A stretch of DNA of 64,000 bases from Microbacterium sp. AB (GCF_032878875.1 NZ_CP118157.1:496001-560000); one strand, 5' to 3'. Counted from the stretch's first letter, positions 16,450-32,687 are shown. Numbers and translations: made by a program. Notes: generated by a model not told the origin, from the letters alone.

Positions 16450-16785
16450 ATGGCCGACCAAGATGACGGACAAGACGGCGACGACGCCGCGCTCGTCGAC
16501 CTGTTCGCCGCGCTCTCGAACGGCGACCGGCTGCGGATCGTCCGGACGCTCGGAGAGAGCCGCGGCGCCTCGGTCCGGGGGATGTCGATCACGGAGATCG
16601 CGCGAGAGGTCGGGATCACGCGCTTCGGCGCCTCGCGTCATCTCGCGGTCCTCCGCGACGCCGGGATCGTCTGCACGCGCAGCGAGGGCAACCGCGCCAT
16701 GAGCTCGCTCGTCGCCGGGACGCTCCTGCCGATCTGGGACTGGATCGACGAGATCGAGCCCCTGCCCGCGCTGGTCAGCGCGTAG
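16450..16785 (+). CDS. ArsR-like winged-helix transcriptional regulator
   Basis: 111 residues. An acidic N-terminus (ADQDDGQDGDDAA) precedes an ArsR-type helix-turn-helix (about 15-85: LFAALSNGDRLRIVRTL, then ITEIAREVGITRFGASRHLAVLRDAGIV). The Cys at 76 (GIVCTRSEGN) is isolated, so there is no clear metal site; ligand unknown. The start is supported by a TAGCGT hexamer 6 bases upstream. It is convergent with the NAD(P)-binding protein gene and otherwise alone. Confidence 0.85.
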   Translation: MADQDDGQDGDDAALVDLFAALSNGDRLRIVRTLGESRGASVRGMSITEIAREVGITRFGASRHLAVLRDAGIVCTRSEGNRAMSSLVAGTLLPIWDWIDEIEPLPALVSA

Positions 16786-16803
16786 CCGCGTCGCTGCCCG
16801 CGT

Positions 16804-18333
16804 TCAGCGCAGTGCCTCCGCGGCGGCCGTGATCCGTGTCGCCATGCCCGCGAAGATGAGGCCGTGGAACGGCAGCACGGCGAGCCAGTACAGGCGCCCG
16901 GCGAGCCCGCGGGGGAAGAACACGGCACGCTGCTCGTAGTGCGTGCCCTGCTCGTCCGACGCGACGCGGAGCTCGAGCCACGCGGCGCCCGGCACCTTCA
17001 TCTCGGCGCGAAGACGCAGCAGGCGGCCGTCCTCGACGGCCTCCACGCGCCAGAAGTCGATCGCGTCGCCGACGTGGGTCACGCTGCGGCTCCGTCGTCC
17101 CCGCTGCAGTCCGACGCCCCCGGCGACGCGGTCCATCCATCCGCGCGCGGCCCACAGCAGGGGAGACGAGTACCACCCGTTCTCGCCGCCGATCCCCACG
17201 ATGATCGTCCAGAGGTCGTGCTCCGTGGCACGCGTGCGCTGAGAGCGCTCGTCGGTGAAGACCGTGCGGCCGGCCCAGCCGGGGTCGCTCGGCAGCGGGT
17301 CGCTCGGTGCGCCGGACACCTCCGCATCGCGCCAGCTCGTCTCGACGAGGTCCGCGTCGACGCGTCCGAGGGCGAGCTCGACCGCTCTGCGATACGGCGT
17401 GAGGCCGCCCTCGGGAGGCGGGACGATCTCGTCGACGGAGCGGTCCTTCACGACGCACTCGTTCTGCAGCGACGCGATGAGGGGGCGCGCGATCGATCGC
17501 GGCACGGGCGTGACGAGGTTCACCCAGTGCGACGCGAGCCCGGGGGTGAGGACGGGCAGCGCGGCGATCGCGCGTTGCGGCAGTCCCGCCGCCAGGGCGT
17601 AGCCGTTCATCATCTGTCCGTAGCGGAGCACGTCGGGGCCGCCGATGTCGACGGCACGATTCACGTCGCCGGCCACGCGGGCCGCGCCGAGCAGGTAGTG
17701 CAGCACGTCGCGGACGGCGATGGGCTGGATCCGGTTGCGCACCCAGCGGGGCGCCGGCATATAGGGGAGCACCTCGGTGAGATGCCGGATCATCTCGAAC
17801 GACGCGGAGCCGGAGCCGATGACGACCCCGGCCTGGAGCACGAGTGCCGGGACGGGCGAGCCGAGGAACACCTCGCCCACGGCCACGCGCGAGCGCAGGT
17901 GCGGCGACAGGGCGACGCCCGCGGGGTGCAGCCCGCCGAGGTAGACGACGCGGCCGACGCCGGCGTCGGCCGCGGCGGACGCGACCGTGCCTGCGGCGCG
18001 TGCGTCGGCGTCCTCGAAGTCCTTGCCGGCGTTCATCGAGTGGATGAGGTAGAAGAGCACGTCCACGTCCGCGCAGGCCTGCGCGACGGCGTCCGCGTCG
18101 TCGGCCGACCCCTCGACGATCTCGCACTCGGCGCCCCATGGGAGCGCGGCGGCCCGTCCCGCGTCGCGCGCGAGGATCCGCACGCGATACCCCGCCGCGA
18201 GCAGCCGGGGGGTGAGTCGTCCTCCGACGTATCCGGTCGCGCCGAGGACGAGCGCGCGGGGCGCCGACCCGTCGGCCCGTGGTGCGGCCCTCAGCGCGGC
18301 CTCTTCTCCCGTCGGACTCGTCAGCTCGGTCAT
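16804..18333 (-). CDS. NAD(P)-binding Rossmann protein with C-terminal DUF2867 domain
   Basis: 509 residues. The N-terminus has the dinucleotide-binding motif VLGATGYVGGRLTPRLLAAGY (about 28-48) and an atypical SDR/NmrA fold to about 300. The C-terminal part (SWRDAEVSGAPSDPLPSDPGWAGRTVFTDER onward, with LLWAARGWMDRVAGGVGLQRGRR) matches the DUF2867 family. The two-domain fusion is a known arrangement of unknown function. FHGLIFAGMATRIT near the end is hydrophobic. A TAGTCT hexamer ends 6 bases before the ATG, supporting the start. Confidence 0.85.
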   Translation of the reverse strand: MTELTSPTGEEAALRAAPRADGSAPRALVLGATGYVGGRLTPRLLAAGYRVRILARDAGRAAALPWGAECEIVEGSADDADAVAQACADVDVLFYLIHSMNAGKDFEDADARAAGTVASAAADAGVGRVVYLGGLHPAGVALSPHLRSRVAVGEVFLGSPVPALVLQAGVVIGSGSASFEMIRHLTEVLPYMPAPRWVRNRIQPIAVRDVLHYLLGAARVAGDVNRAVDIGGPDVLRYGQMMNGYALAAGLPQRAIAALPVLTPGLASHWVNLVTPVPRSIARPLIASLQNECVVKDRSVDEIVPPPEGGLTPYRRAVELALGRVDADLVETSWRDAEVSGAPSDPLPSDPGWAGRTVFTDERSQRTRATEHDLWTIIVGIGGENGWYSSPLLWAARGWMDRVAGGVGLQRGRRSRSVTHVGDAIDFWRVEAVEDGRLLRLRAEMKVPGAAWLELRVASDEQGTHYEQRAVFFPRGLAGRLYWLAVLPFHGLIFAGMATRITAAAEALR

Positions 18334-18339
18334 CCGGCC

Positions 18340-18345
18340 AGACTA
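18340..18345 (-). promoter_or_regulatory. Leaderless-type -10 box (TAGTCT)
   Basis: On the minus strand TAGTCT lies 6 bases before the ATG at 18333. Confidence 0.5.
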
Positions 18346-18362
18346 GGGGCGCGGGACGTCGA

Positions 18363-18394
18363 GCGGGAGGACTTGACAGGCTCTGTCCTCCCGC
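18363..18394. promoter_or_regulatory. Perfect 10-bp inverted repeat enclosing TTGACA
   Basis: Arms GCGGGAGGAC (18363-18372) and GTCCTCCCGC (18385-18394) with a 12-base loop that begins TTGACA, located between two divergent genes. It could be an operator over a promoter or a hairpin in a 5' leader. No well-placed -10 follows TTGACA on the plus strand. Confidence 0.4.
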
Positions 18395-18459
18395 CGGCGC
18401 CCGTGCGCGCCGCCGGGCATCGGTAGTCTTCTGGGCAGCGCGTCGAGGAGGGGATGAGG

Positions 18460-19590
18460 ATGGCCGCCGTGTACGTGGATCCCGTCGACGGACGCTCCTA
18501 CGGTCTCGACGTGCCGCGCTGGCGGTCGGATGCGGGCAGACCGCTCATGGTCTCGGCGCAGCCGGGCATCTCGCGCGACGACATCGAGCGGACGGATCGG
18601 TCGCTCTGGCGATACCGGGCCGCGCTGCCCGTCGACATCCCGCGTCCGATCTCGTTGGGCGAGGGCTGCACGCCGCTCGTCGAGCGGGAGTGGGGCGCGC
18701 ATCGTCCGCTGTTCAAGCTCGAGTGGTTCAGCCCGACGGGCAGCTTCAAGGACCGCGGCACGAGCGTCATGCTGTCGTACCTGCGCGAACGCGGGATCGA
18801 CGCCGTGCTCGAGGACAGCTCGGGCAACGGCGGCTCCTCCGTCGCGGGATACGGCGCGGCGGGCGGGATGCGCGTGAAGATCTTCGCGCCGGCGTCGACC
18901 TCGCCCGCGAAGATCGCGCAGGTCGTCGCGTACGGCGCCGAGGTGGAGCTCGTCGAAGGACCGCGCGAGGAGTCGCAGGCGGCGGCCGTCCGCGAGTCCG
19001 ATGTCGCGTTCTATGCGAGTCACAACTGGCAGGCGCTGTTCCTCGAGGGGACCAAGACGCAGGCCTACGAGCTGTGGGAGGACCTGGGCTTCCGGGCGCC
19101 GGACAACGTGGTGATGCCGGTGGGGGCCGGGAGCAGCCTGCTCGGATGCTGGCTGGGCTTCCGCGAGCTCCTCGCGGCCGGCGAGATCGCGCGGATGCCG
19201 CGTCTGTTCGCGGCTCAGCCGCTGAACTGCTCCCCCGTCGACGCCGCGCTCCGCGGCGAGGCCGATCGCGCGGTCTCCCCGACGGCGGCGGAGGGCACGG
19301 CCATCCGCCGCCCGGTGCGTCTGCCCCAACTGGTCCAGGCGCTGCGCGGGAGCGGAGGCGACGCCGTCGCGGTCCCGGAGACGGAGATCGTGGACGCGTT
19401 GCGCAGGCTGTGCGAGCAGGGGCTCTTCGTCGAGCCGACGAGCGCCACGGCGGCGGCCGCGTACTCGCGGCTCACGGCGGCGGGCGTGATCCGGCAGGGC
19501 GAGACGACGGCGATCATGCTCAGCGGAACGGGGCTCAAGGCGCCGGCAGCCGTCCGCGACCTCCTGTCCGGCCGCCGTCCCGCGTCCTGA
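18460..19590 (+). CDS. Threonine-synthase-like pyridoxal-phosphate enzyme (fold type II)
   Basis: 376 residues. The PLP lysine is in PTGSFKDRGTS, the phosphate-binding glycine loop is PVGAGSSLLG, and SSGNGGSSVAGYGAAGG is the substrate loop. All are typical of the threonine synthase / tryptophan synthase beta family. Threonine synthase from O-phosphohomoserine is the default reaction, but the gene stands alone, away from hom/thrB, so a related lyase is possible. The ATG at 18460 is chosen over that at 18454 because the AGGAGG sits 8 bases before the former and only 2 before the latter. Confidence 0.85.
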   Translation: MAAVYVDPVDGRSYGLDVPRWRSDAGRPLMVSAQPGISRDDIERTDRSLWRYRAALPVDIPRPISLGEGCTPLVEREWGAHRPLFKLEWFSPTGSFKDRGTSVMLSYLRERGIDAVLEDSSGNGGSSVAGYGAAGGMRVKIFAPASTSPAKIAQVVAYGAEVELVEGPREESQAAAVRESDVAFYASHNWQALFLEGTKTQAYELWEDLGFRAPDNVVMPVGAGSSLLGCWLGFRELLAAGEIARMPRLFAAQPLNCSPVDAALRGEADRAVSPTAAEGTAIRRPVRLPQLVQALRGSGGDAVAVPETEIVDALRRLCEQGLFVEPTSATAAAAYSRLTAAGVIRQGETTAIMLSGTGLKAPAAVRDLLSGRRPAS

Positions 19591-19594
19591 TCGA

Positions 19595-19639
19595 CCGACG
19601 TGGTCGCGACCCGCTCGACGCGGGCCGCGACCACGTCGG
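19595..19639. terminator. Strong bidirectional terminator
   Basis: Perfect 14-base arms (19595-19608 and 19626-19639), with a 17-base loop that itself contains CCCGC/GCGGG. It lies between the convergent PLP enzyme and DHA2 transporter genes. Confidence 0.75.
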
Positions 19640-19651
19640 CGACGGATCGGG

Positions 19652-22008
<2,357 letters not shown>

Positions 22009-22025
<17 letters not shown>

Positions 22026-22062
22026 AGAGTGCAAGTTTGCACTTTCAAGCTCGGAGTGCACT
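22009..22062. promoter_or_regulatory. Triple palindromic operator for the TetR regulator
   Basis: A perfect 16-base palindrome, AGTGCAA-GT-TTGCACT, at 22028-22043, two bases upstream of the tetR start. It is flanked by AGTGCACT at 22009-22016 (inside the first codons) and at 22055-22062. Three related AGTGCA/TGCACT sites around a tetR promoter strongly suggest its own binding sites. Confidence 0.65.
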
Positions 22063-22080
22063 GAGAGCCTCGCGGAAGGC

Positions 22081-22464
22081 TCAGGGCCGGTAGCCGAAGG
22101 TCTCGGGATCCACGGGACGCCGGCGCGCCGGGAGACGGGCGACGACGAGCCGGTACGAGTCGGTCACGAGCTCCCGCAGCAGATCGCGGTCGACGGCGTC
22201 GCCGGGAGCGATGGAGATCCAGTGCCTCTTGTTCATGTGGTGGCCGGTGACGATGTCGGCGAAGGCGGCGCGCAGCTCCGCCGCGTCGAAGGGGTCGGCC
22301 TTGACCGTGACCAGTGGCCTGTCGGGCGGACCCATGACGAGGAGGAAGATCCTTCCGTGGACCTTGAAGACCTCGACGTCGGGTCCGAACGGCTGCTCCT
22401 GCGTCACCGCGGGGAACTGCTCCGCGACGCGCATCGCGTGTGATGTGAGAAGGCGCGCATCCAT
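22081..22464 (-). CDS. MmcQ/YjbR family DNA-binding protein
   Basis: 127 residues. The fold is recognisable from GRIFLLVMGPPDRPLVTVKADPFDAAELRAAF and from HHMNKRHWISIAPGDAVDRDLLRELVTDSYRLV. YjbR proteins have a double-wing DNA-binding-like structure, but their function is not established. The start MDARLLTSHAMRVAEQFPAV at 22464 matches the usual family start; longer frames run into the rRNA promoter region. A GACACT hexamer lies 6 bases before the ATG. Confidence 0.85.
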   Translation of the reverse strand: MDARLLTSHAMRVAEQFPAVTQEQPFGPDVEVFKVHGRIFLLVMGPPDRPLVTVKADPFDAAELRAAFADIVTGHHMNKRHWISIAPGDAVDRDLLRELVTDSYRLVVARLPARRRPVDPETFGYRP

Positions 22465-22544
22465 GGCTCCAGTGTCGCGGGAGGCGACGACATCGGCGCC
22501 CGTGTCGCGGGCGCGCGGGCGACACGCCGAGCATGCGTCCCGAT

Positions 22545-22573
22545 TTGCCCTGCCGTTCACATCGGCGTAATGT
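22545..22573 (+). promoter_or_regulatory. Candidate rRNA operon promoter
   Basis: TTGCCC (22545-22550), a 17-base spacer, then TAATGT (22568-22573). It is followed by about 340 bases of leader before 16S. This is the best-spaced pair in the upstream region; additional promoters are possible. Confidence 0.55.
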
Positions 22574-22914
22574 TGTCCCTTGTCGCCGCCAAGTGGTGTG
22601 GTCGAGCCGGTAGGCTCCCTTCCCCAGGATGGCGGCGGAGAACATGGTCTCTTCCTGGTGGTTCGTTTCGGATCGTCGGGTGGGGGGTGTGGGTGCCCCG
22701 GAGGGCTCGGCTGTGTGGTCGGGGGCTGGGTGTGTCTGATCTTTGAGAACTCAACAGCGTGCACTTGTCAAGTGCCAAATTTTATCCTCGTCTCGGTTTT
22801 TTCCGGGGTGAGAATTCCTTTGGATCAATGGGGGATCATCTTTTTGGTGGTTTCTTTTTTTGGTCAGTTTCAAGCTCGCTTGTCCTGGTCTTTGGGCTGG
22901 GGTGGGTTTTGGTT
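22574..22914 (+). other. rRNA leader
   Basis: Non-coding leader of the rRNA operon. It contains CTTTGAGAACT (22741-22751), the 5' arm of the 16S processing stem (22764-22771), and several T-runs between 22796 and 22918. CTTTGAGAACT recurs ahead of 23S at 24750-24760. That is the expected position of an antitermination or processing signal in actinobacterial rRNA leaders. Confidence 0.75.
22764..22771 (+). other. 16S processing stem, 5' arm
   Basis: CTTGTCAA here pairs with TTGACAAG at 24549-24556, bracketing 16S. It is the likely RNase III-type processing stem of the precursor. Confidence 0.6.
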
Positions 22915-27974
<5,060 letters not shown>

Positions 27975-28013
27975 AACAACATGACTCATCGTCGTTTTTT
28001 CGAGAGTGCGTGT

Positions 28014-28023
28014 TCGCGTCCAC
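28014..28023 (+). other. 23S processing stem, 3' arm
   Basis: TCGCGTCCAC is the exact complement of 24766-24775 on the other side of 23S. It lies in the 23S-5S spacer. Confidence 0.65.
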
Positions 28024-28095
28024 TTTGTGGTTCCCGATGTATGGGCACCCGTATAGTTTCATAGAGAAGCTTGATGTTCCGAAGCATCGCAGAGT

Positions 28096-28214
28096 GTTTC
28101 GGTGGTCATAGCGAGAGGGAAACGCCCGGTCACATTCCGAACCCGGAAGCTAAGCCTCTCAGCGCCGATGGTACTGCAAGGGAGACCTTGTGGGAGAGTA
28201 GGACACCGCCGGAC
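28096..28214 (+). rRNA. rrf: 5S ribosomal RNA
   Basis: About 118 bases beginning GTTTCGGTGGTCATAGCG and ending at GGACACCGCCGGAC. The core CCCGGTCACATTCCGAACCC and GGGAGAGTAGG are typical of actinobacterial 5S. It is the third gene of the rRNA operon. Confidence 0.97.
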
Positions 28215-28222
28215 TTCACGTG

Positions 28223-28258
28223 AGAAAAGGGCCGCCCAACGCCGGGCGGCCCTTTTCT
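28223..28258 (+). terminator. rRNA operon terminator
   Basis: A perfect 15-base-pair stem (AGAAAAGGGCCGCCC at 28223-28237, complement at 28244-28258) with loop AACGCC and the T-run TTTT inside the 3' arm. It starts 9 bases after 5S, and the downstream gene converges on it. Confidence 0.92.
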
Positions 28259-28294
28259 GCACCCCACCACGACCACCCACACACCGCACCTCCG

Positions 28295-29005
28295 TCACCG
28301 GAATGTCAGCGGGTTCCAGACCCCCGCCTGCCGGAGTTCCGCGTAGCGGACATCCGCGGCCGTGGGCCCTACCGATGCGACGCATGCGAGGAGCGACAGC
28401 GTCCCCACGCCGTGCGGACGGTTGTCGCGGACGATGGCACGATCGTCCGTCGGGGGGAGTGCGCTGGTCTCCTCGAGGACGCGCAGCCACGGGTGCCACC
28501 AGACGTCGTCGTCGCCCGTCGTGGGCGCCTGCGCGAAGGCGTCGCGCCACGCCGCGATGCGCGGCGTCCCGTCATCGTCGGCGTCGTCGTGGGCGATCAT
28601 GTGCGTTCCCGGCAGCAGGGCGTGCCGCCGGAGCGCGGATCCGTCCCATGACACGACGGCGGCGTCGGCGCCGTCCACTTCCAGGAGGTTGAAGCCCCGC
28701 GTCCGCGGGCGGCTCGACGGCGGGACGCCCGTGACGGAGTCGAGCACGATGCCCCCGCGGGAGGCGAGCTCGGCCTCCGGGAGGTCGGGAAGGCCCTCGC
28801 GGTTGAGCAGGACCGACAGGCGGCCGCCGACCGCGGCGAGCCATGCCCCTCCCGCGAGGCGGTCCTGTACGCCGATGACGCCGGGCAGCTCCGGCCACCA
28901 CGCGCCGAGGCGGTTCCAAGGCCGTGCCGGGTCCTCGTCGCGGACGGCGAGAAGGCGGACGGGGTCTGCGGGCGTCTCGGGGACGCGGACGATGACGGTG
29001 CACAT
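28295..29005 (-). CDS. NRDE family protein
   Basis: 236 residues starting MCTVIVRVPE; a conserved Cys at position 2 is the hallmark of NRDE/TANGO2 and Ntn-like proteins. RDEDPARPWNRLGAWWPE matches the NRDE motif region (here RDEDP). ATG at 29005 is chosen because Cys2 must follow Met; longer frames reach into coaBC. Function is poorly known: TANGO2 homologues are tied to lipid, haem or coenzyme A metabolism. It sits divergently beside coaBC, which is suggestive only. Confidence 0.85.
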   Translation of the reverse strand: MCTVIVRVPETPADPVRLLAVRDEDPARPWNRLGAWWPELPGVIGVQDRLAGGAWLAAVGGRLSVLLNREGLPDLPEAELASRGGIVLDSVTGVPPSSRPRTRGFNLLEVDGADAAVVSWDGSALRRHALLPGTHMIAHDDADDDGTPRIAAWRDAFAQAPTTGDDDVWWHPWLRVLEETSALPPTDDRAIVRDNRPHGVGTLSLLACVASVGPTAADVRYAELRQAGVWNPLTFR

Positions 29006-29075
29006 GGTGATCCGTCTCAGCCTATTGCGCTCGATCGTCGCCCCGGCCCCGCCGTAGATGGAAGAATCGCAGACG

Positions 29076-30287
29076 ATGAACATCGTGGTGGGGGTGACCG
29101 GCGGGATCGCCGCGTACAAGGTCGTGCAGCTCGTCCGCCTGCTCGTGAAGGACGGCCACGAGGTGCACGTGGTCCCGACGGCGGACGCGCTCCGCTTCGT
29201 CGGCGCGCCGACCTGGGAGGCGATCAGCCGCCACCCCGTCACGACGTCGGTGCACGACGACGTGGCGAGGGTGCGGCACGTCGCTCTGGGTCAGGAGGCC
29301 GACCTCGTCGTCGTGGCCCCCGCGACCGCCAACACGATCGCCACGATGGCCGCGGGACTCGCGGACGACCTGCTCGGGACCACCCTGCTCGCGACGGCCG
29401 CCCCCGTCGTCGTCGCCCCCGCCATGCACACGGAGATGTGGCGGCACGCGGCGACGCAGGCCAACGTCCGGACGCTGCTCACGCGTGGCGTGCGCGTGAT
29501 CGGCCCCGACAGCGGACAGCTCACGGGCGACGACAGCGGCCCGGGGCGGATGACCGAGCCCGAGCTCATCCACGCGGAGGTCGGGCGGGTGCTCGCGGCG
29601 CGGTGCGACGCCCGAGGGCTGCGCTTCGTCGTCTCCGCCGGCGGGACACGAGAGCCGATCGACCCGGTCCGCTACATCGGCAACCGGTCGAGCGGCAAGC
29701 AGGGAGTGGCCGTCGCCGTCGCGGCCGCCGATCGCGGCGCGGAGGTGACGCTCGTCGTGGCCCATGCCGACGAGGCGACGCTCGCCCTGGCCGCGGCGCA
29801 CCCGCGCATCGGCGTCCATCGCGCCGACACCGCGGCAGAGCTCTCCGAGACGTTGCGGGGGCTCGCGCCCGCGGCGGACGTGATCGTCATGGCGGCCGCC
29901 GTCGCGGACTACCGGGTGGCCGAGGCGTCCGATCGCAAGCTCACGAAGGAGACGTCGAACGGCGTCCCCCCGGCGATCACCCTGGTCGAGAACGAGGACA
30001 TCCTCGCGGGTCTCGTGGAGCGCCGGGCGGAGGGGCAGATGGTCGTGGGCTTCGCCGCCGAGACCCCGGAAGCGGGCGAGAGCCTTGCCGAGCGCGGCGT
30101 CCGCAAGCGCCGGCGCAAGGGCGTCGACCTGCTCGCCGTCAACGAGGTCGGATGGTCGACGGGCTTCGAGCAGGTCGACAACGCGCTGACGATCATCGAC
30201 GCGCGCGACGAGGTCGTCGCCTCCGTCGCGGGCACGAAGCGCGAGGTCGCCGACGCGCTCGTCGACGCGGTGCTCGCCATCCGCTGA
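29076..30287 (+). CDS. coaBC: Bifunctional phosphopantothenoylcysteine decarboxylase / phosphopantothenate-cysteine ligase
   Basis: 403 residues. CoaC part (1-185): VVGVTGGIAAYK, VAPATANTIA (FMN site) and APAMHTEMWRH (active-site Met/His region). CoaB part (190-403): SAGGTREPIDPVRYIGNRSSGKQG, MAAAVADYR, and KLTKETSNG with the conserved Lys. It converts 4'-phosphopantothenate to 4'-phosphopantetheine in coenzyme A synthesis, in the cytoplasm. ATG 29076 (MNIVVGVTGG) is the usual start; ATG 29058 is also possible. Confidence 0.95.
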   Translation: MNIVVGVTGGIAAYKVVQLVRLLVKDGHEVHVVPTADALRFVGAPTWEAISRHPVTTSVHDDVARVRHVALGQEADLVVVAPATANTIATMAAGLADDLLGTTLLATAAPVVVAPAMHTEMWRHAATQANVRTLLTRGVRVIGPDSGQLTGDDSGPGRMTEPELIHAEVGRVLAARCDARGLRFVVSAGGTREPIDPVRYIGNRSSGKQGVAVAVAAADRGAEVTLVVAHADEATLALAAAHPRIGVHRADTAAELSETLRGLAPAADVIVMAAAVADYRVAEASDRKLTKETSNGVPPAITLVENEDILAGLVERRAEGQMVVGFAAETPEAGESLAERGVRKRRRKGVDLLAVNEVGWSTGFEQVDNALTIIDARDEVVASVAGTKREVADALVDAVLAIR

Positions 30288-30376
30288 TCCCGGCCATCGC
30301 GGGCAGCGGGAGTTCTGGTGCCGATGGTGCCGATGCGGACACCCCGACGATCATCAGCATCCCGCTGTTCTCCGCG

Positions 30377-31741
30377 CTACTCATCGAAGAGGCGGTTGAC
30401 GCGCGCGTTCGCGTCGCGCAGCGACTCGGGCTCCGCGTCGAACGCCATCACCGCGTCCATCGCCGGCGTCATGATCGTCTGCAGCTGCGCCCACTGGTCG
30501 GTCACGGGCGTGAGCGCCGTCGTCCCGTCCTCGACGTGGACCGAGAACGCGCGCGCGTCGATGCCGAGCCCGTCGAACGTCTCGAGCGCGCGGTCGGACG
30601 ATGTCGTGATCGCGGGGAAGATCCTGCCCGTCTCGGCCATCACGTCCTGGCATTCGGTGCTCGCGAGGTACTCCACCCACAGCCAGGCCTCGTCGGGATG
30701 CGGCGTGCCCGACCAGACGGCGTCGGAGAGCCCGTTGAAGACGGAGGCGCGCTGCCCTTCCGGGCCGATGGGCGTCGGGGCGACCTGGGCGTCCACCCCG
30801 CCGAGCTCTGAGAACGCCAGCGCGTTCCAGGAGCCCTCGATCACCGTGGCGTAGGCGCCGGCGCCGAGCGACTCCTGCGTGCCGACGCCCGACGTCGCCT
30901 GGGCGAGGGGCGGCATGTAGCCCTTCTCGATGAGCGAGCGCCACCACGAGACGGCCTCGAGGAACTCCTCCTCGTCGTATCGGAAGCTCGTGCCCCAGGG
31001 GTTCTCGTCGGAGTAGTCCCACCCGTTGCTGAGGGCGAACGGCGACCACTGCACCTGCCCGTAACCGCCGCCCGCCTCGTTGTAGCCGAGACCGTACGTC
31101 GCGACATCGCGCGGATCGAACCCCTCCTCGTCGCCGCGCACGCCGTTCTCGTCGATCGTCATGGCGGCCAGGAAGTCCTCGAACGTCCCTCCGTCCTCCG
31201 GATTCCACTCGAGCTCCCACAGGTCCTCGGGCGAGTACCCGGCGGCCTCGACCATCTCGGCGTTGTAGAAGATCGCCTCCGTGTCCCAGTCCTTCGGGAG
31301 CCCGTACTGCGACTCCCCGTCGGGACCCGCCCAGAGCTCGACGAGCCCCTCCTGGTACTGGCCGAGGTCGAGGTCCGACTCGTCCAGATATCCGGAGAGG
31401 TCGAGGATCTGGCCGAGCGAGGCGAACTTGCCGAACTGCGACGTGTGGTCGACGAACACGTCCGGCGCCGACTCGGCGACCATCGTCGCGGTCAGCTGGG
31501 TCCAGTAGTCGTCCCATCCGTACTGCTCGATCCGGATCTCGATGCCGGGGTTCCGCTCCTGGAAGTCGTCCGCGCACTGCCGGTAGCCCGGCATCTGGTT
31601 CGAGTCCCACATCCAGTACGTGATGACCGTCGAGCCGTCGGCGGCGATGTCTCCCGACGAGGCGCAGCCCGTCAGCCCCAGCGCGGCGGCGGAGCCGATC
31701 GCCGCCCATCGCCGGACGGTGCGTCGCGTGTGTTTCGTCAT
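30377..31741 (-). CDS. Carbohydrate ABC transporter substrate-binding lipoprotein
   Basis: 454 residues. A lipoprotein signal ends in LTGC, with Cys26 as the lipidated residue. The mature protein is a family 1 solute-binding protein (TYWMWDSNQMPGYRQCADDFQERNPGIEI, DVFVDHTS, GLPKDWDTEAIFYN). It is anchored outside the membrane and delivers sugar to the two permeases encoded upstream. ATG 31741 is preferred to GTG 31750 because GAGGTG is well placed ahead of it. It is the last gene of the locus, whereas such genes usually come first. Confidence 0.93.
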   Translation of the reverse strand: MTKHTRRTVRRWAAIGSAAALGLTGCASSGDIAADGSTVITYWMWDSNQMPGYRQCADDFQERNPGIEIRIEQYGWDDYWTQLTATMVAESAPDVFVDHTSQFGKFASLGQILDLSGYLDESDLDLGQYQEGLVELWAGPDGESQYGLPKDWDTEAIFYNAEMVEAAGYSPEDLWELEWNPEDGGTFEDFLAAMTIDENGVRGDEEGFDPRDVATYGLGYNEAGGGYGQVQWSPFALSNGWDYSDENPWGTSFRYDEEEFLEAVSWWRSLIEKGYMPPLAQATSGVGTQESLGAGAYATVIEGSWNALAFSELGGVDAQVAPTPIGPEGQRASVFNGLSDAVWSGTPHPDEAWLWVEYLASTECQDVMAETGRIFPAITTSSDRALETFDGLGIDARAFSVHVEDGTTALTPVTDQWAQLQTIMTPAMDAVMAFDAEPESLRDANARVNRLFDE

Positions 31742-31751
31742 CCTGGTCACC

Positions 31752-32687
31752 TCACTTGATCCCGCTGAAGCCGATGGAGTTCACGATCCGCCGCCCGAGC
31801 ACGGCGAAGAGCAGGACGATCGGGAGGGCCGCGATGAGCGTCGCCGCCATGAGCCCCGACCAGTCCGGCGTGCCCTGCGGCGTCTGCGACCGGAAGATGC
31901 CGAGTGCGACGGTCAGCACCCGCACGTCCTCGCTCTGGCCGACGAGCAGGGGCCACAGGTACTCGTTCCACGCCGTGATGTAGGTCAGGACGGCGAGGGT
32001 CGTGATCGGCGCCGCGCTCATGGGGACGATCACCCGCAGGAAGCAGCGCACCCTCCCCGCGCCGTCGATGAGCGCCGCCTCCTCGGTCTCCCGCGGGATG
32101 CCGAGGAAGAACTGGCGGAGGAAGAAGATCGCGAACGGCGTCATGAGGACGGTCGGCAGGACGATCCCCGCATACGTGTTGAGGAGCCCGAGCTCTTTGA
32201 CGAGGACGAAGTTCGGGATGGCGGTGAAGATGCCGGGCACCATGAGGGCGGAGAGGAAGACGGCGAACACCGCGTCGCGGCCTCGCCACCGCAGGCGCGC
32301 GAAGGCGTACGCGGCCATCGCGGAGAACGTCACCTGCCCGACCGTGATGATCGTCGACGTGACGACGGAGTTGCGCAGGTACACCCAGAAGTCGATCGCC
32401 GAGCCCGCGCCGCCCTGCGCGAGGTTCTCCTCCAGGGTCGTGAGCCCGAGGACGCGCCGGAAGGCGTCGAACGTGAAGTCCGCGGGCAGGAGGTTTCCCG
32501 GCTCGGCGGAGAGCGCGCCGTTCGAGGAGAGCGCGGTGCGCAGCATCCAGTAGAACGGCACGAGCGTGACGAGCAGGATCACGACGAGGCAGGCCCACGC
32601 GACGACGCGCCCGAGGCCGATGCGGCGGCGGCGATGGGACGTCTTCCCCGTCACGATGAGACGCGTCTCGGATGCGGTGTGCGACAT
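31752..32687 (-). CDS. Carbohydrate ABC transporter permease (MalG/MsmG type)
   Basis: 311 residues with six membrane segments and the EAA loop EEAALIDGAGRVRCFLRVIVP near residue 205, which contacts the ATPase. A positively charged N-terminal tail (KTSHRRRRIG) precedes segment 1. ATG 32687 follows GAGGTG directly. It lies 7 bases downstream of the first permease and 10 bases upstream of the binding protein, all in one operon with the alpha-galactosidase; the cargo is probably an alpha-galactoside. Confidence 0.93.
   Translation of the reverse strand: MSHTASETRLIVTGKTSHRRRRIGLGRVVAWACLVVILLVTLVPFYWMLRTALSSNGALSAEPGNLLPADFTFDAFRRVLGLTTLEENLAQGGAGSAIDFWVYLRNSVVTSTIITVGQVTFSAMAAYAFARLRWRGRDAVFAVFLSALMVPGIFTAIPNFVLVKELGLLNTYAGIVLPTVLMTPFAIFFLRQFFLGIPRETEEAALIDGAGRVRCFLRVIVPMSAAPITTLAVLTYITAWNEYLWPLLVGQSEDVRVLTVALGIFRSQTPQGTPDWSGLMAATLIAALPIVLLFAVLGRRIVNSIGFSGIK

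Noticed and set aside
18373..18378. TTGACA as the -35 box of the threonine-synthase-like gene
   Set aside because: No -10-like hexamer lies 16-19 bases downstream; TAGTCT at 18424 is too far away.
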